31,711 nucleotides of DNA from the NCBI GenBank assembly GCA_049972045.1, contig JBMFKS010000031.1, positions 1 through 31,711 on the forward strand. The letters run 5' to 3'. The notes beneath the pieces were generated by a model, which was given only the letters and a program-made list of their open reading frames with translations, ran no database searches and was not told the DNA's origin. A program made the translations under genes and the position numbers. Source of the DNA: SpSt-77 sp049972045. Lineage in GTDB: Bacteria > Chloroflexota > Anaerolineae > B4-G1 > DUEL01. Within the stretch, counting starts at the first letter, position 1. Each line of letters starts with the position of its first letter. Positions 21,137-27,687 of this stretch are shown one piece after another.

Positions 21137-21640
21137 ATGGCCTTCTACTACTTTGACGCCAGCGCGCCGGTCAAGTACTATGTAACCGAACCCGGCAGCG
21201 CCTGGATCCGCGGCGTAGAGGACCGGGATCCGTTCACGTTTGAGTGGCATCATATCCTGTTCACCGCCGAGATCACGAGGGTAGAGGTGGCCGCCGGTCT
21301 GGCCGTCATAGAGCGCGTCGGGCGCATCCGGAGAGCGCAGCGGGAACGGGAGTACCGGCGGTTCATCAGCCAGTTTGCACACCGCTACTTCGTGGTCTCC
21401 CTGAGGACGGAAGACATAGAGCACGCGGCCGATTTGACCCAGCGGCATCCCCTCAAAGCCTACGATGCGGTCCAACTGGCCATCGCGCTGCGCTGCCAGG
21501 AGGCGCTGGCGCCGGCCTCGGTTTCGCTCACGCTGGTCAGCGGCGACCGGGCGCTCCTGGCCGCCGCCCGGGCCGAAGGACTCCTCACCGACGACCCCTT
21601 TGACCACGTCGCCCCCGAAGATGCCCCGCCCCTGTCCTGA
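21137..21640 (+). CDS. PIN-domain ribonuclease toxin (VapC-like)
   Basis: This 167-residue protein has the PIN catalytic acids in order: D7 in YYFDASAPVKYYV, E45 or E50 in TAEITRVEVAAGL, D110 in LKAYDAVQLAIAL and D137 in LVSGDRALL. These coordinate metal for RNA cleavage. It starts 1 nt after the antitoxin stop, so translation is coupled. The module sits inside a minus-strand run of Fe-S and YlbF-like genes, and its 3' flank meets the truncated end of a ylbF-like gene, which points to insertion. A weak terminator follows at 21670-21699. Confidence 0.92.
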   Translation: MAFYYFDASAPVKYYVTEPGSAWIRGVEDRDPFTFEWHHILFTAEITRVEVAAGLAVIERVGRIRRAQREREYRRFISQFAHRYFVVSLRTEDIEHAADLTQRHPLKAYDAVQLAIALRCQEALAPASVSLTLVSGDRALLAAARAEGLLTDDPFDHVAPEDAPPLS

Positions 21641-21972
21641 GAGCGAAATTCGTTCGGAGTTCGTAGTGAGGCACGAAACGAAGTGAAGTGCCGTTTTTTA
21701 AACGCCACTCCGCTTCGCTGCGTGGCTGACAACGAGCGCTTCATCAGCCGGCAGAACCGGTCCACCTCCTCCCGCGGCAGGTCCTCCCCGGCCTGCTGGC
21801 GGGCCAGCAGGCTCTCGTACAGCCGCCGGAACTCTTCCTCCAGGGCGCGGGCCTCCGGGTCGGCCTCCAGGCGCGCCTGCGCTTCCCGATACTCCCGAAC
21901 CGCGGGGCTGTCGGCCAGCGCGCGGCCCAGCGCCTCACAGGCTCTCTGCAACTCCTCCAATAACGGCATCAT
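21460..21972 (-). CDS. YlbF/YmcA-like protein, 3' end disrupted by the toxin-antitoxin insertion
   Basis: The ORF is 170 codons, but only about the first 80 look like protein: ELQRACEALGRALADSPAVR, then EFRRLYESLLARQQAGEDL and VDRFCRLMKR. These match the helical YlbF/YmcA (RicF/RicA) fold, normally 110-150 residues. From about residue 82 the frame reads antisense to the repeat-like flank and the PIN gene, with Ser/Arg-rich sequence of no family character, so the original C-terminus was lost. GAGGGG precedes two adjacent ATGs. It follows a second ylbF-like gene by 9 nt. The product may be non-functional. Confidence 0.7.
   Translation of the reverse strand: MMPLLEELQRACEALGRALADSPAVREYREAQARLEADPEARALEEEFRRLYESLLARQQAGEDLPREEVDRFCRLMKRSLSATQRSGVAFKKRHFTSFRASLRTPNEFRSQDRGGASSGATWSKGSSVRSPSARAAARSARSPLTSVSETEAGASASWQRSAMASWTAS
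21670..21699 (+). terminator. Weak terminator after the PIN toxin gene
   Basis: GGCAC (21670-21674) and GTGCC (21688-21692) form a 5-bp stem with a 13-nt loop, followed by G and six T residues. Confidence 0.45.
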
Positions 21973-21981
21973 CGTCCCCTC

Positions 21982-22350
21982 TCATCCGCAGCAACTGCGC
22001 CGGGCATTGGCGGCGAACTCCACCCCCACCGCCCGGCTGATGGCCTCGTCTACTTCCTGGAAGAGGGCCCGCACGGCCTCCTCGGCGGCCCGGTACGCCT
22101 GGACCGACGGGTAGGTCTCCAGCCGGGACCGCAGTTCCCGCAGGGCCCGCAGGTGCTCCGCGCCGTCGCCCCGCCCCCACTGGAGCGCGGACTGGTGCGC
22201 GCGCATCTGCTGGAGCAGGCCCTGCACTTCCTCGTCGTGGTTGATGGTGCGGACGGCGTCCCACAGGGAGCAAAACTCCGGCGTCTCCCGCAGGGCCTCC
22301 ACCAACTCCCGAATCGCCAGTTCTACGTTCACGGTCGGTTGCATCTCCAT
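21982..22350 (-). CDS. YlbF family protein with C-terminal Cys-Cys-Gly
   Basis: This 122-residue all-helical protein contains LRETPEFCSLWDAVRTINHD, LLQQMRAHQSALQW and YPSVQAYRAAEEAVRALF, the YlbF pattern of helices ending in a dimerising pair. It ends in ARRSCCG, a possible metal or cluster ligand. In Bacillus subtilis, YlbF and YmcA join YaaT in a complex that carries Fe-S clusters and directs RNase Y. Here the gene sits 18 nt after an Fe-S protein and 9 nt before a second ylbF-like gene. GGAGGGAG lies 4 nt upstream of the ATG. Confidence 0.85.
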   Translation of the reverse strand: MEMQPTVNVELAIRELVEALRETPEFCSLWDAVRTINHDEEVQGLLQQMRAHQSALQWGRGDGAEHLRALRELRSRLETYPSVQAYRAAEEAVRALFQEVDEAISRAVGVEFAANARRSCCG

Positions 22351-22368
22351 AAATCTCCCTCCAGGATG

Positions 22369-22905
22369 TCAGGTTCCGTATCCAACCAGTTCCGCCAGAC
22401 GGCGGCTCCCTTCGGCAAACTCTTTCTCCCAGAGATGGGTACATTCGTCCAGATGACGGTCGCCCCGGAGCAGCGCGGCAGCGAAGGCCATGCAGGTCGG
22501 CTCCCCGCAGTCACCGCAGTTCCGGCGTGGCAGGAGTCGGTAGGCGTCCAGCGGCCCGAGGAGGCTCCGCCGCTCGTAGCAGGGCGTGATTTCCGCCCGC
22601 CTTCGCCAGACCTCGTTGCACAGGTTCTGAAACCACCGCAGTTGGGCCAGCGCGTCCTCCACGCTGTCCACTTTGGCCATAACGGCCCCGTCCGGGTAGA
22701 AGGTCAGGATCCGCTCTCCCCGCTTGACGGTGATGCTGTTCGTCTCCGGATTGTACATCAGGTTGGGCACGACGGCGTTCAGGTACGGAAAGACCGGCGA
22801 GACATCCCCCGAAAAGCGAGCAATGACCCGGTTCTTCGTCGGGTCGGCGATGCAATCCAGGACGCGGGTGATGGTAAAACAGGAGAGCAGAGTCTCGTCG
22901 CTCAT
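22369..22905 (-). CDS. Fe-S cluster domain protein, paralogue B
   Basis: This 178-residue protein has C130-x2-C133-x4-C138-x16-C155 in LLPRRNCGDCGEPTCMAFAA, the same Fes-type motif as the protein at 20053-20604. The N-terminal half also matches that paralogue: DVSPVFPYLNAVVPNLMYNP against DIREVFPYLNATLRGAVYEP. A domain of about 110 residues of unknown function is thus shared and probably carries the specific role. It holds extra Cys at 9, 18, 96 and 109. I chose the ATG at 22905 (AGGAAG 5 nt upstream) over one at 22959. It heads a run into two ylbF-like genes. Confidence 0.85.
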   Translation of the reverse strand: MSDETLLSCFTITRVLDCIADPTKNRVIARFSGDVSPVFPYLNAVVPNLMYNPETNSITVKRGERILTFYPDGAVMAKVDSVEDALAQLRWFQNLCNEVWRRRAEITPCYERRSLLGPLDAYRLLPRRNCGDCGEPTCMAFAAALLRGDRHLDECTHLWEKEFAEGSRRLAELVGYGT

Positions 22906-22981
22906 CTGCTTCCTATCGGGACCCGAAGAGGTTGCCGCGCATCTCGGTGACGCCCGCACCGGGCACGTCTATAAGCACTTT

Positions 22982-23128
22982 TCAGCCACCCTCCAGCGCC
23001 TGGTGGGCCGGCTTCCGGAGGTGCCGGTCCAGAAACGCCAGCGCGCCCTCCGCGTCCCGGTCCAGGATGATGCGGCAGAGATCCAGGAGTTCTTCGTCCG
23101 TGAGGAGGATCGTCAGCCCTTTTCTCAT
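22982..23128 (-). CDS. Small hypothetical protein, 48 residues
   Basis: The ATG at 23128 has AAGGA 7 nt upstream and the frame runs 48 codons to a TGA. The product reads LTDEELLDLCRIILDRDAEG, then ALAFLDRHLRKP: two amphipathic helices with one Cys and no membrane segment. I do not recognise a family. The codon choice, good RBS and 13-nt gap after the ABC-2 permease suggest a real gene in the operon. Confidence 0.65.
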   Translation of the reverse strand: MRKGLTILLTDEELLDLCRIILDRDAEGALAFLDRHLRKPAHQALEGG

Positions 23129-23141
23129 CCCACCGTCCTTT

Positions 23142-23873
23142 TCAATCCACCCGTCGGGCCAGGGTGCGCACGGCCAGCCCGAAGAACGCCGCGGCGAAGG
23201 CCAGCAGTGCGCCCAGGTCCAGCGCCGTCGCGGGCGATGTGTGCCCGTCCAGCGCCGCCCGCAGCGCTTCCACCGCGTAGGTCAGCGGCAGGAGACGGGC
23301 CACGACCCGCAGGGCGGGCGGCATCGCGGCCAGCGGCACGAACACCCCGCCCAGGAACATCATCGGGAAGCGGATGAAGTTGGCCAGGGTCTGTGCCTCA
23401 AAGACCTCGCGCACGGCGACCGAGACGAACGCCCCCAGCGCCGAGAAGGCCACTGCGGAAAGGAGCATCGCCAGGACCAGCAGCGGCCCGTTCACGGAAC
23501 CCGCGCCAAAAGCCAGCAGGGCGACGACCAGCACCACCGCCGTCACCGCCAACCCGAAGGCGATGCCACCCAGTAGTTTCCCCGCCAGGAGCGCCGGCAA
23601 CCGCAACGGGGCCAGCAGCAGCCGCTCCCACGAGCCGACGCGCTGCTCAAAGACGATGACGATGGCCTCCATAGAACTGGTGCCAAAGAGCAGCGTCAGT
23701 GCCAGCAACCCCGGCACCAGTTCCCGCCATTCGCCCGGATTGCGGATGGCGAAGGCCAGGACGAAGGCGAAGGGGAACAGGATACCCCAACTGATGTTGG
23801 GCGGCTTGAAGTAGTAGGCCCGCAGGTCCTTCAGGGCGATGTAGAACATCCCGCGCAGGTCGTCACGCCACAC
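23142..23873 (-). CDS. ABC-2 type transporter permease
   Basis: This 243-residue protein has six hydrophobic helices. MFYIALKDLRAYYFKPPN precedes the first, and it has GILFPFAFVLAF, the FEQRVGSWERLLLAPLR loop of ABC-2 permeases, and FIRFPMMFLGGVFVPLAAMP. With the adjacent ATPase it forms a daunorubicin-resistance/Nod-type exporter for drugs, lipids or polysaccharide; the substrate is unknown. The start is GTG at 23873, set by GAGGAGG 6 nt upstream; the first ATG of the longer frame lacks an RBS. It lies 34 nt after the ATPase stop. Confidence 0.93.
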   Translation of the reverse strand: MWRDDLRGMFYIALKDLRAYYFKPPNISWGILFPFAFVLAFAIRNPGEWRELVPGLLALTLLFGTSSMEAIVIVFEQRVGSWERLLLAPLRLPALLAGKLLGGIAFGLAVTAVVLVVALLAFGAGSVNGPLLVLAMLLSAVAFSALGAFVSVAVREVFEAQTLANFIRFPMMFLGGVFVPLAAMPPALRVVARLLPLTYAVEALRAALDGHTSPATALDLGALLAFAAAFFGLAVRTLARRVD

Positions 23874-23907
23874 AGAGAACCTCCTCGCACGGAACACACA
23901 ACCCGTG

Positions 23908-24837
23908 TTACGTTTTCCCCTTCTCGGCCAGCATCACCTCGGCGCTCAGGCCGGTCAGTTGGACGAAGACGTCTTCCAGCGTCGGGCGGAGGGTGTTGAT
24001 TGCCAGCACTTGTCGGCCCTCGGCGGCTGCCCGCGCCAGCGCCGCTTCCGTCGCCTCTTCCACGCTGCTCCCCTCGAAGCGGAGCGTCTCCGTCTGACCG
24101 TTCCCATCGGCCAGCGTCGCCTCCACCACCGGACGGGCGGGCAGGCGCGCCTTCAGCCCGTCCACCGTGTCCAGCGCCACGATGCACCCGCGGACGATGA
24201 TGGCAACGCGGTCGCACAGCCGCTCCGCCTCCTCCAGGTAGTGCGTGGTCAGGAAGACGGTCACCCCCTCATCGCGCAGGTCGGCGATCATCCCCCGCAG
24301 GTTGCGCGCGCTCATCACGTCCAACCCGGTGGTCGGCTCATCCAGGAAGAGGAGCGGCGGGCGGTGGGCCAGCGCGGCGGCAATCGTGAGCGCCCGCTTC
24401 ATCCCCCGTGAGAGTTTGGCGAAGGGAGTGTCCCGCTTCTCGCTCAGGCGGAAGCGGGCCAGCAGTTCACCGGCGCGCGCCCGGCGTTCGCGGCGCGGCA
24501 CGCCGTACAACTGCATGCTGAAGATGAGGTTGTCGCGGGCGGAGAGTTCGTCGTACAGGTTGGAGGTCTCCGGCACGACGCCGACGCGCTTCTTGATCTG
24601 CGTCACCTGGGTTGCCAGGTCGAAACCGAGCACGCGGGCTTGGCCAGCGCTGGGGCGGGTCAGGCCAGTGAGCATGCGCACCGTCGTCGTCTTCCCCGCG
24701 CCGTTGGGGCCCAGGAAACCTAAGACCTCGCCCTCGTGGACGGTGAAGTCAATCCCGTCCACAGCGCGGACCAGCGGCGAACCCCGCGCCCCCGCGTAGT
24801 GTTTAGCCAGTTGAGCGACCTCAATGACCATGTTCAT
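23908..24837 (-). CDS. ABC transporter ATP-binding protein
   Basis: This 309-residue protein has Walker A GPNGAGKTT (about 43-51), a Q-loop region GVVPETSNLYDELSARDN, signature KLSRGMKRAL (the usual LSGGQ is LSRGM here), Walker B LLFLDEPTTGLD and the switch LTTHYLEEAERL. A C-terminal extension of about 90 residues matches DrrA/CcmA-type subunits paired with ABC-2 permeases. It powers the exporter encoded downstream. The ATG at 24837 overlaps the stop of the PIG-L gene in an ATGA, and no independent RBS is visible, so translation is coupled. Confidence 0.95.
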   Translation of the reverse strand: MNMVIEVAQLAKHYAGARGSPLVRAVDGIDFTVHEGEVLGFLGPNGAGKTTTVRMLTGLTRPSAGQARVLGFDLATQVTQIKKRVGVVPETSNLYDELSARDNLIFSMQLYGVPRRERRARAGELLARFRLSEKRDTPFAKLSRGMKRALTIAAALAHRPPLLFLDEPTTGLDVMSARNLRGMIADLRDEGVTVFLTTHYLEEAERLCDRVAIIVRGCIVALDTVDGLKARLPARPVVEATLADGNGQTETLRFEGSSVEEATEAALARAAAEGRQVLAINTLRPTLEDVFVQLTGLSAEVMLAEKGKT

Positions 24838-25552
24838 CGCAAGGAATCTTTCAGGGCCGCGCCGGGGAAGTCCTGCTCTGAGTGCCGGACGGCGGCGCGG
24901 ACGAAGTGCTCCGCCCCGAAAAACAGCCGTTGCCGCTCCTCGGGCGCCTGCGTCATCGGCGACGTGCTCCACTGCGTGGCGTGGCAGCGCATGGCGGCCA
25001 TCTTCTGTTCCCATGCCGGTGTCACGTCCACCGCCAGGGCGATCTCTTCGTCCGGTACGGGATGGACGCGCCCCATTCCCAGCCGCTCAGCGAGGGAGCG
25101 CGGCACGGCCACGGTGTACAGCGCGGCCACGTCGCCGGCGCGGCGAAACGCCTCCGCCGCGCCGCGGCCGATGGCAATGTGGTCGGGGTGGCCGGATAGC
25201 CCGTCCGGCCCAAAGGTCAGCATCACCTGGGGTCGCACCTCCCGCACCCCATCGAGGATGGCAGCAATCAGCCCTTCCGCGTCCACCTCCGCCAGCGTAC
25301 CGTCCCGATAATCCAGGATGCGCGGCGCTTCGATGCCCAGCGCGGTGCAGGCGCAGCGCAGTTCGGCCTCGCGCACGGCGAGCAGAGCGGCGAGTCGCCG
25401 CAGGAGCCAGCCTCGCCGCGCGCGGCAGTGAGCAGGTGGACGCGCACACCCCGACGGGCCAGCAGCGCCAGCGTCCCCCCGCAGCGAAAGGTCTCGTCGT
25501 CGGGGTGGGCAAAGACAGCCAGGAGCATGGGTGACAAGTTCGCTGTGCTCAT
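24834..25552 (-). pseudogene. PIG-L/LmbE family deacetylase, frameshifted
   Basis: The first part, from ATG 25552, reads MSTANLSPMLLAVFAHPDDE, then TFRCGGTLALLARRGVRV and ARGEAGSCGDSPL. AHPDD is the zinc site. The rest is in another frame: VREAELRCACTALGIEAPRI, then FGPDGLSGHPDHIAIG with the second His motif, ending at 24834. The switch lies near 25380-25400, around CCGCTCTGCTCGCC. Joined, the protein would be about 240 residues, normal for the family, which removes acetyl groups from GlcNAc-type substrates in the cytoplasm. The start overlaps the CDF stop in an ATGA and the end overlaps the ABC ATPase start the same way. The shift may be real or a sequencing error. Confidence 0.8.
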
Positions 25553-26442
25553 CTCCCGTTCTCGCATAGCAGGGCCCCCTGCCCGCAACGGGCGCACTCG
25601 AACTGAATGGTGGTGTGCGCGATGCCGAACTCGTCGGCCAGGGCGTGCTTCAGGCCGTTCATCACCTCCTGCGTCTGGCTCAACGCCTGGTCGGCCAGCA
25701 CCACGTGGGCGCTGAGGGCCACGTAGCCGGGGCTGACCGTCCAGACGTGCAGGTCGTGCACCTCCTCCACGCCCGCCACCCGGCTCATCGCCTCGGCGAC
25801 CTGGGTCGCCGTCAGTCCCGCCGGCATCCCCTCGGCCAGGATGTGCACCGATTCGCGCAGCACGCGCCCCGACCCCAGCAGGATGGTCAGCCCGATCAGC
25901 ACGCTGACCAGCGGGTCCACCCACTGCCAGCCGGTGAACAGGATGACCACACCGGCGCCGATGACGCCGATCGAGGCCAGCGCGTCTCCCAGGACGTGCA
26001 GGAACGCGCTGCGCACGTTCAGGTCGTGGTGGTCGTGCTCGCGCAGCACCAGCGCGACGACCAGGTTGACGACCAGCCCGACGACCGCGACGGCCAGCAT
26101 CGGCCCGGCCAGGATGGGGGCCGGATTCTGGAAGCGCGCCCAGGCTTCGCGGAAGATCTCGAACGCCACCAGGAGCAGCGTCGCCCCGTTGAGCAGCGCC
26201 GCCAGCACCTGCATGCGGTGAAAGCCGTAGGTATGGCGGTCGTCGGGCGGCAACGCGGCCAGGCGCAGCGCCAGGTAACTCATCCCCAGGGCGAACACGT
26301 CCAGGAAGACGTGCGCCGCGTCGGAGAGGAGCGCCAGGCTGCCGGTCCACAGCCCGCCGACGACCTCGGCGATCAAGATCAGGCCGGTCAGGATCAGAGC
26401 CAGGACAAAGCGCCGCTCGTTAGGTAGCGTATCGCGGCGCAT
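25549..26442 (-). CDS. Cation diffusion facilitator (CzcD-like metal exporter)
   Basis: This 297-residue protein has six hydrophobic helices. The metal site motifs are present: LLSDAAHVFLD in helix 2 and HVLGDALASIGV in helix 5 (H/D-x3-D pairs). A His-rich loop (REHDHHDLN) lies between helices 4 and 5. The cytoplasmic domain has VEEVHDLHVWTVSPGY and ends HTTIQFECARCGQGALLC, with three Cys typical of the CzcD group. It exports Zn, Co, Cd or a similar ion by proton exchange. Its ATG overlaps the TGA of the NifX-like gene (TGATG), so the two are coupled. Confidence 0.95.
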   Translation of the reverse strand: MRRDTLPNERRFVLALILTGLILIAEVVGGLWTGSLALLSDAAHVFLDVFALGMSYLALRLAALPPDDRHTYGFHRMQVLAALLNGATLLLVAFEIFREAWARFQNPAPILAGPMLAVAVVGLVVNLVVALVLREHDHHDLNVRSAFLHVLGDALASIGVIGAGVVILFTGWQWVDPLVSVLIGLTILLGSGRVLRESVHILAEGMPAGLTATQVAEAMSRVAGVEEVHDLHVWTVSPGYVALSAHVVLADQALSQTQEVMNGLKHALADEFGIAHTTIQFECARCGQGALLCENGR

Positions 26443-26849
26443 CAGTGCAAGAGTTCGGTGTGGTCTACCAGGCGCCCCTCGATGTACGCCTGCACCGCCC
26501 GGTCAATCTCGGCGATGTCGGTGATCACCGGGCGGACGCCGGCCTGCTCCATACTCTGATACGCGCCCGCGCCCATGCCGCGCGCCAGCAACACGTCGCA
26601 ATCGGCGATGGCGGCGGCCATGCGGGCATGACGGGACTGGGCGCCGGCGTCAAAGCCGTGCCCGCGCGGGTCGGCGCCGTGGGCCGCTTCCGCATGCGGC
26701 TCGGCGGCGAACTGGGCGTGGCCCATCTTTTCGCGGGTCTCGTGCGAGACGATCTTTCCGTCCTCGACGGTGACGACGACGTAGAACGGGGCGCGACCAA
26801 AGTGCTGGCTGATGGTCACGCCGTCTTCGGATACGGCTGCGATTTTCAT
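26442..26849 (-). CDS. Dinitrogenase iron-molybdenum cofactor biosynthesis-like protein (NifX/MTH1175 type)
   Basis: This 135-residue protein begins MKIAAVSEDGVTISQHFGRA, the standard opening of the NifX/NafY/MTH1175 domain. It also has CDVLLARGMGAGAYQSMEQAG and PVITDIAEIDRAV. A His-rich insert between (HAEAAHGADPRGHGFDAG) could bind metal. Stand-alone members occur in non-diazotrophs and are thought to carry Fe-S or metal clusters. AAGGAG is 7 nt before the ATG, which also overlaps the TGA of the preceding gene. Confidence 0.92.
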   Translation of the reverse strand: MKIAAVSEDGVTISQHFGRAPFYVVVTVEDGKIVSHETREKMGHAQFAAEPHAEAAHGADPRGHGFDAGAQSRHARMAAAIADCDVLLARGMGAGAYQSMEQAGVRPVITDIAEIDRAVQAYIEGRLVDHTELLH

Positions 26850-27172
26850 CAGATGGCTCCTTCCACAAATTCGATGTGGCAATCGCCCGGCAAAAAGATG
26901 CCGGCGGCGACTTCCATTGCTTTCAGGATGGCGGCGGGCACGATGCAACTGTTGCGGCAGACGTGCGCCGTCGCCAGCGTGTAGACCTGCGTCTCGTTCA
27001 GGGGGCAGGACATGTCGTGCGCCACGTCCACCTCGCCCAGCGCGTCGGCCAGGGCCTGGATATGCTCACAGGTGGTGGTGATCCCGAACACCACCTTGGT
27101 CGGGCTGATCCTGCGCGCGGCGACGCTCGTCTCCTGCCCACATTCGCCTGCTTTCACCCAGCAGACAGCCAC
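26849..27172 (-). CDS. Small Cys-containing protein, DUF6951-like
   Basis: This 107-residue protein reads CWVKAGECGQETSVAARR, SPTKVVFGITTTCEHIQAL and VCRNSCIVPAAILKAMEVAAG, ending FLPGDCHIEFVE. The Cys pattern (about eight) and the CP-VP-x-x-I-K-A-x-E-V-A-x-G-like segment match small anaerobe proteins I recall as DUF6951, with no assigned function. The start is GTG at 27172, with GGAGG 6 nt upstream. Its TGA overlaps the ATG of the NifX-like gene. Confidence 0.75.
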   Translation of the reverse strand: MAVCWVKAGECGQETSVAARRISPTKVVFGITTTCEHIQALADALGEVDVAHDMSCPLNETQVYTLATAHVCRNSCIVPAAILKAMEVAAGIFLPGDCHIEFVEGAI

Positions 27173-27200
27173 TCAACACCTCCAAATGCCGGTAAAGGGG

Positions 27201-27614
27201 CTATGCTGCGTCCATCTGGCTTTCCACGGCCGCCAGCAGCGCATCAGCCACGGCCTGGACCTCCGGGTCGGTGAACTCCAGGCTGGTGAAAGGACCTTTC
27301 TTGGCGATCCCCAGGTCCTCTTCCAGGTTCAGGTACACGTCGGGCTGGATGCCGACCCCGGCCAGCAACTGACGGGCGCACTGGTTGTGGCAGCCATCTA
27401 TCACGACGATCCGGCCAATTTTCCGCACCATAGCAGACTGCCGGGGCACCTGGTTCAGAACGGCGGGCAGGGAACAGATGCCGACCCTCTCGCTGCCCAG
27501 CCGTCTCACCACCTCCAGAGCGGCCAGGCCGGTCAGCGACCCGCTGTTGGAGCCGCCGCTGAAGCAGGCGAAGAACCCTACCTTAGGAAGCGTTCCCGTT
27601 TTCGTATCATCCAT
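27201..27614 (-). CDS. DGC domain putative zinc-binding protein
   Basis: This 137-residue protein has FFACFSGGSNSGSLTGLAAL near the start, GICSLPAVLNQVP in the middle and VIDGCHNQCARQLLAG, which contains the Asp-Gly-Cys motif that names the family. DGC proteins are small, Cys-rich, and common in anaerobes beside Mrp, ferredoxin and NifX-like genes; the role is unknown. The ATG at 27614 is 8 nt from GAGAGG; a GTG at 27623 is possible. Upstream is an inverted repeat at 27629-27661. Confidence 0.88.
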   Translation of the reverse strand: MDDTKTGTLPKVGFFACFSGGSNSGSLTGLAALEVVRRLGSERVGICSLPAVLNQVPRQSAMVRKIGRIVVIDGCHNQCARQLLAGVGIQPDVYLNLEEDLGIAKKGPFTSLEFTDPEVQAVADALLAAVESQMDAA

Positions 27615-27628
27615 CTGCCCCACCTCTC

Positions 27629-27661
27629 AGGTGCCCGGCACTTTGGAAGTGCCGGGCACCT
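27629..27661. repeat. Perfect 14-bp inverted repeat with flanking direct repeats
   Basis: AGGTGCCCGGCACT and its exact complement surround a 5-nt loop. GGCACCTCAAGGC-like direct repeats continue to about 27683. It fills the gap between mrp and the DGC gene and looks like a dispersed REP-type element. There is no T run. Confidence 0.75.
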
Positions 27662-27687
27662 CAAGGCCAGGCACCTCAAGGCTGCTC

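Noticed and set aside
26442..27172. Evidence for nitrogen fixation
   Set aside because: The NifX-like protein is a stand-alone member common in non-diazotrophs, and no nifHDK, nifB or nifE genes are present.
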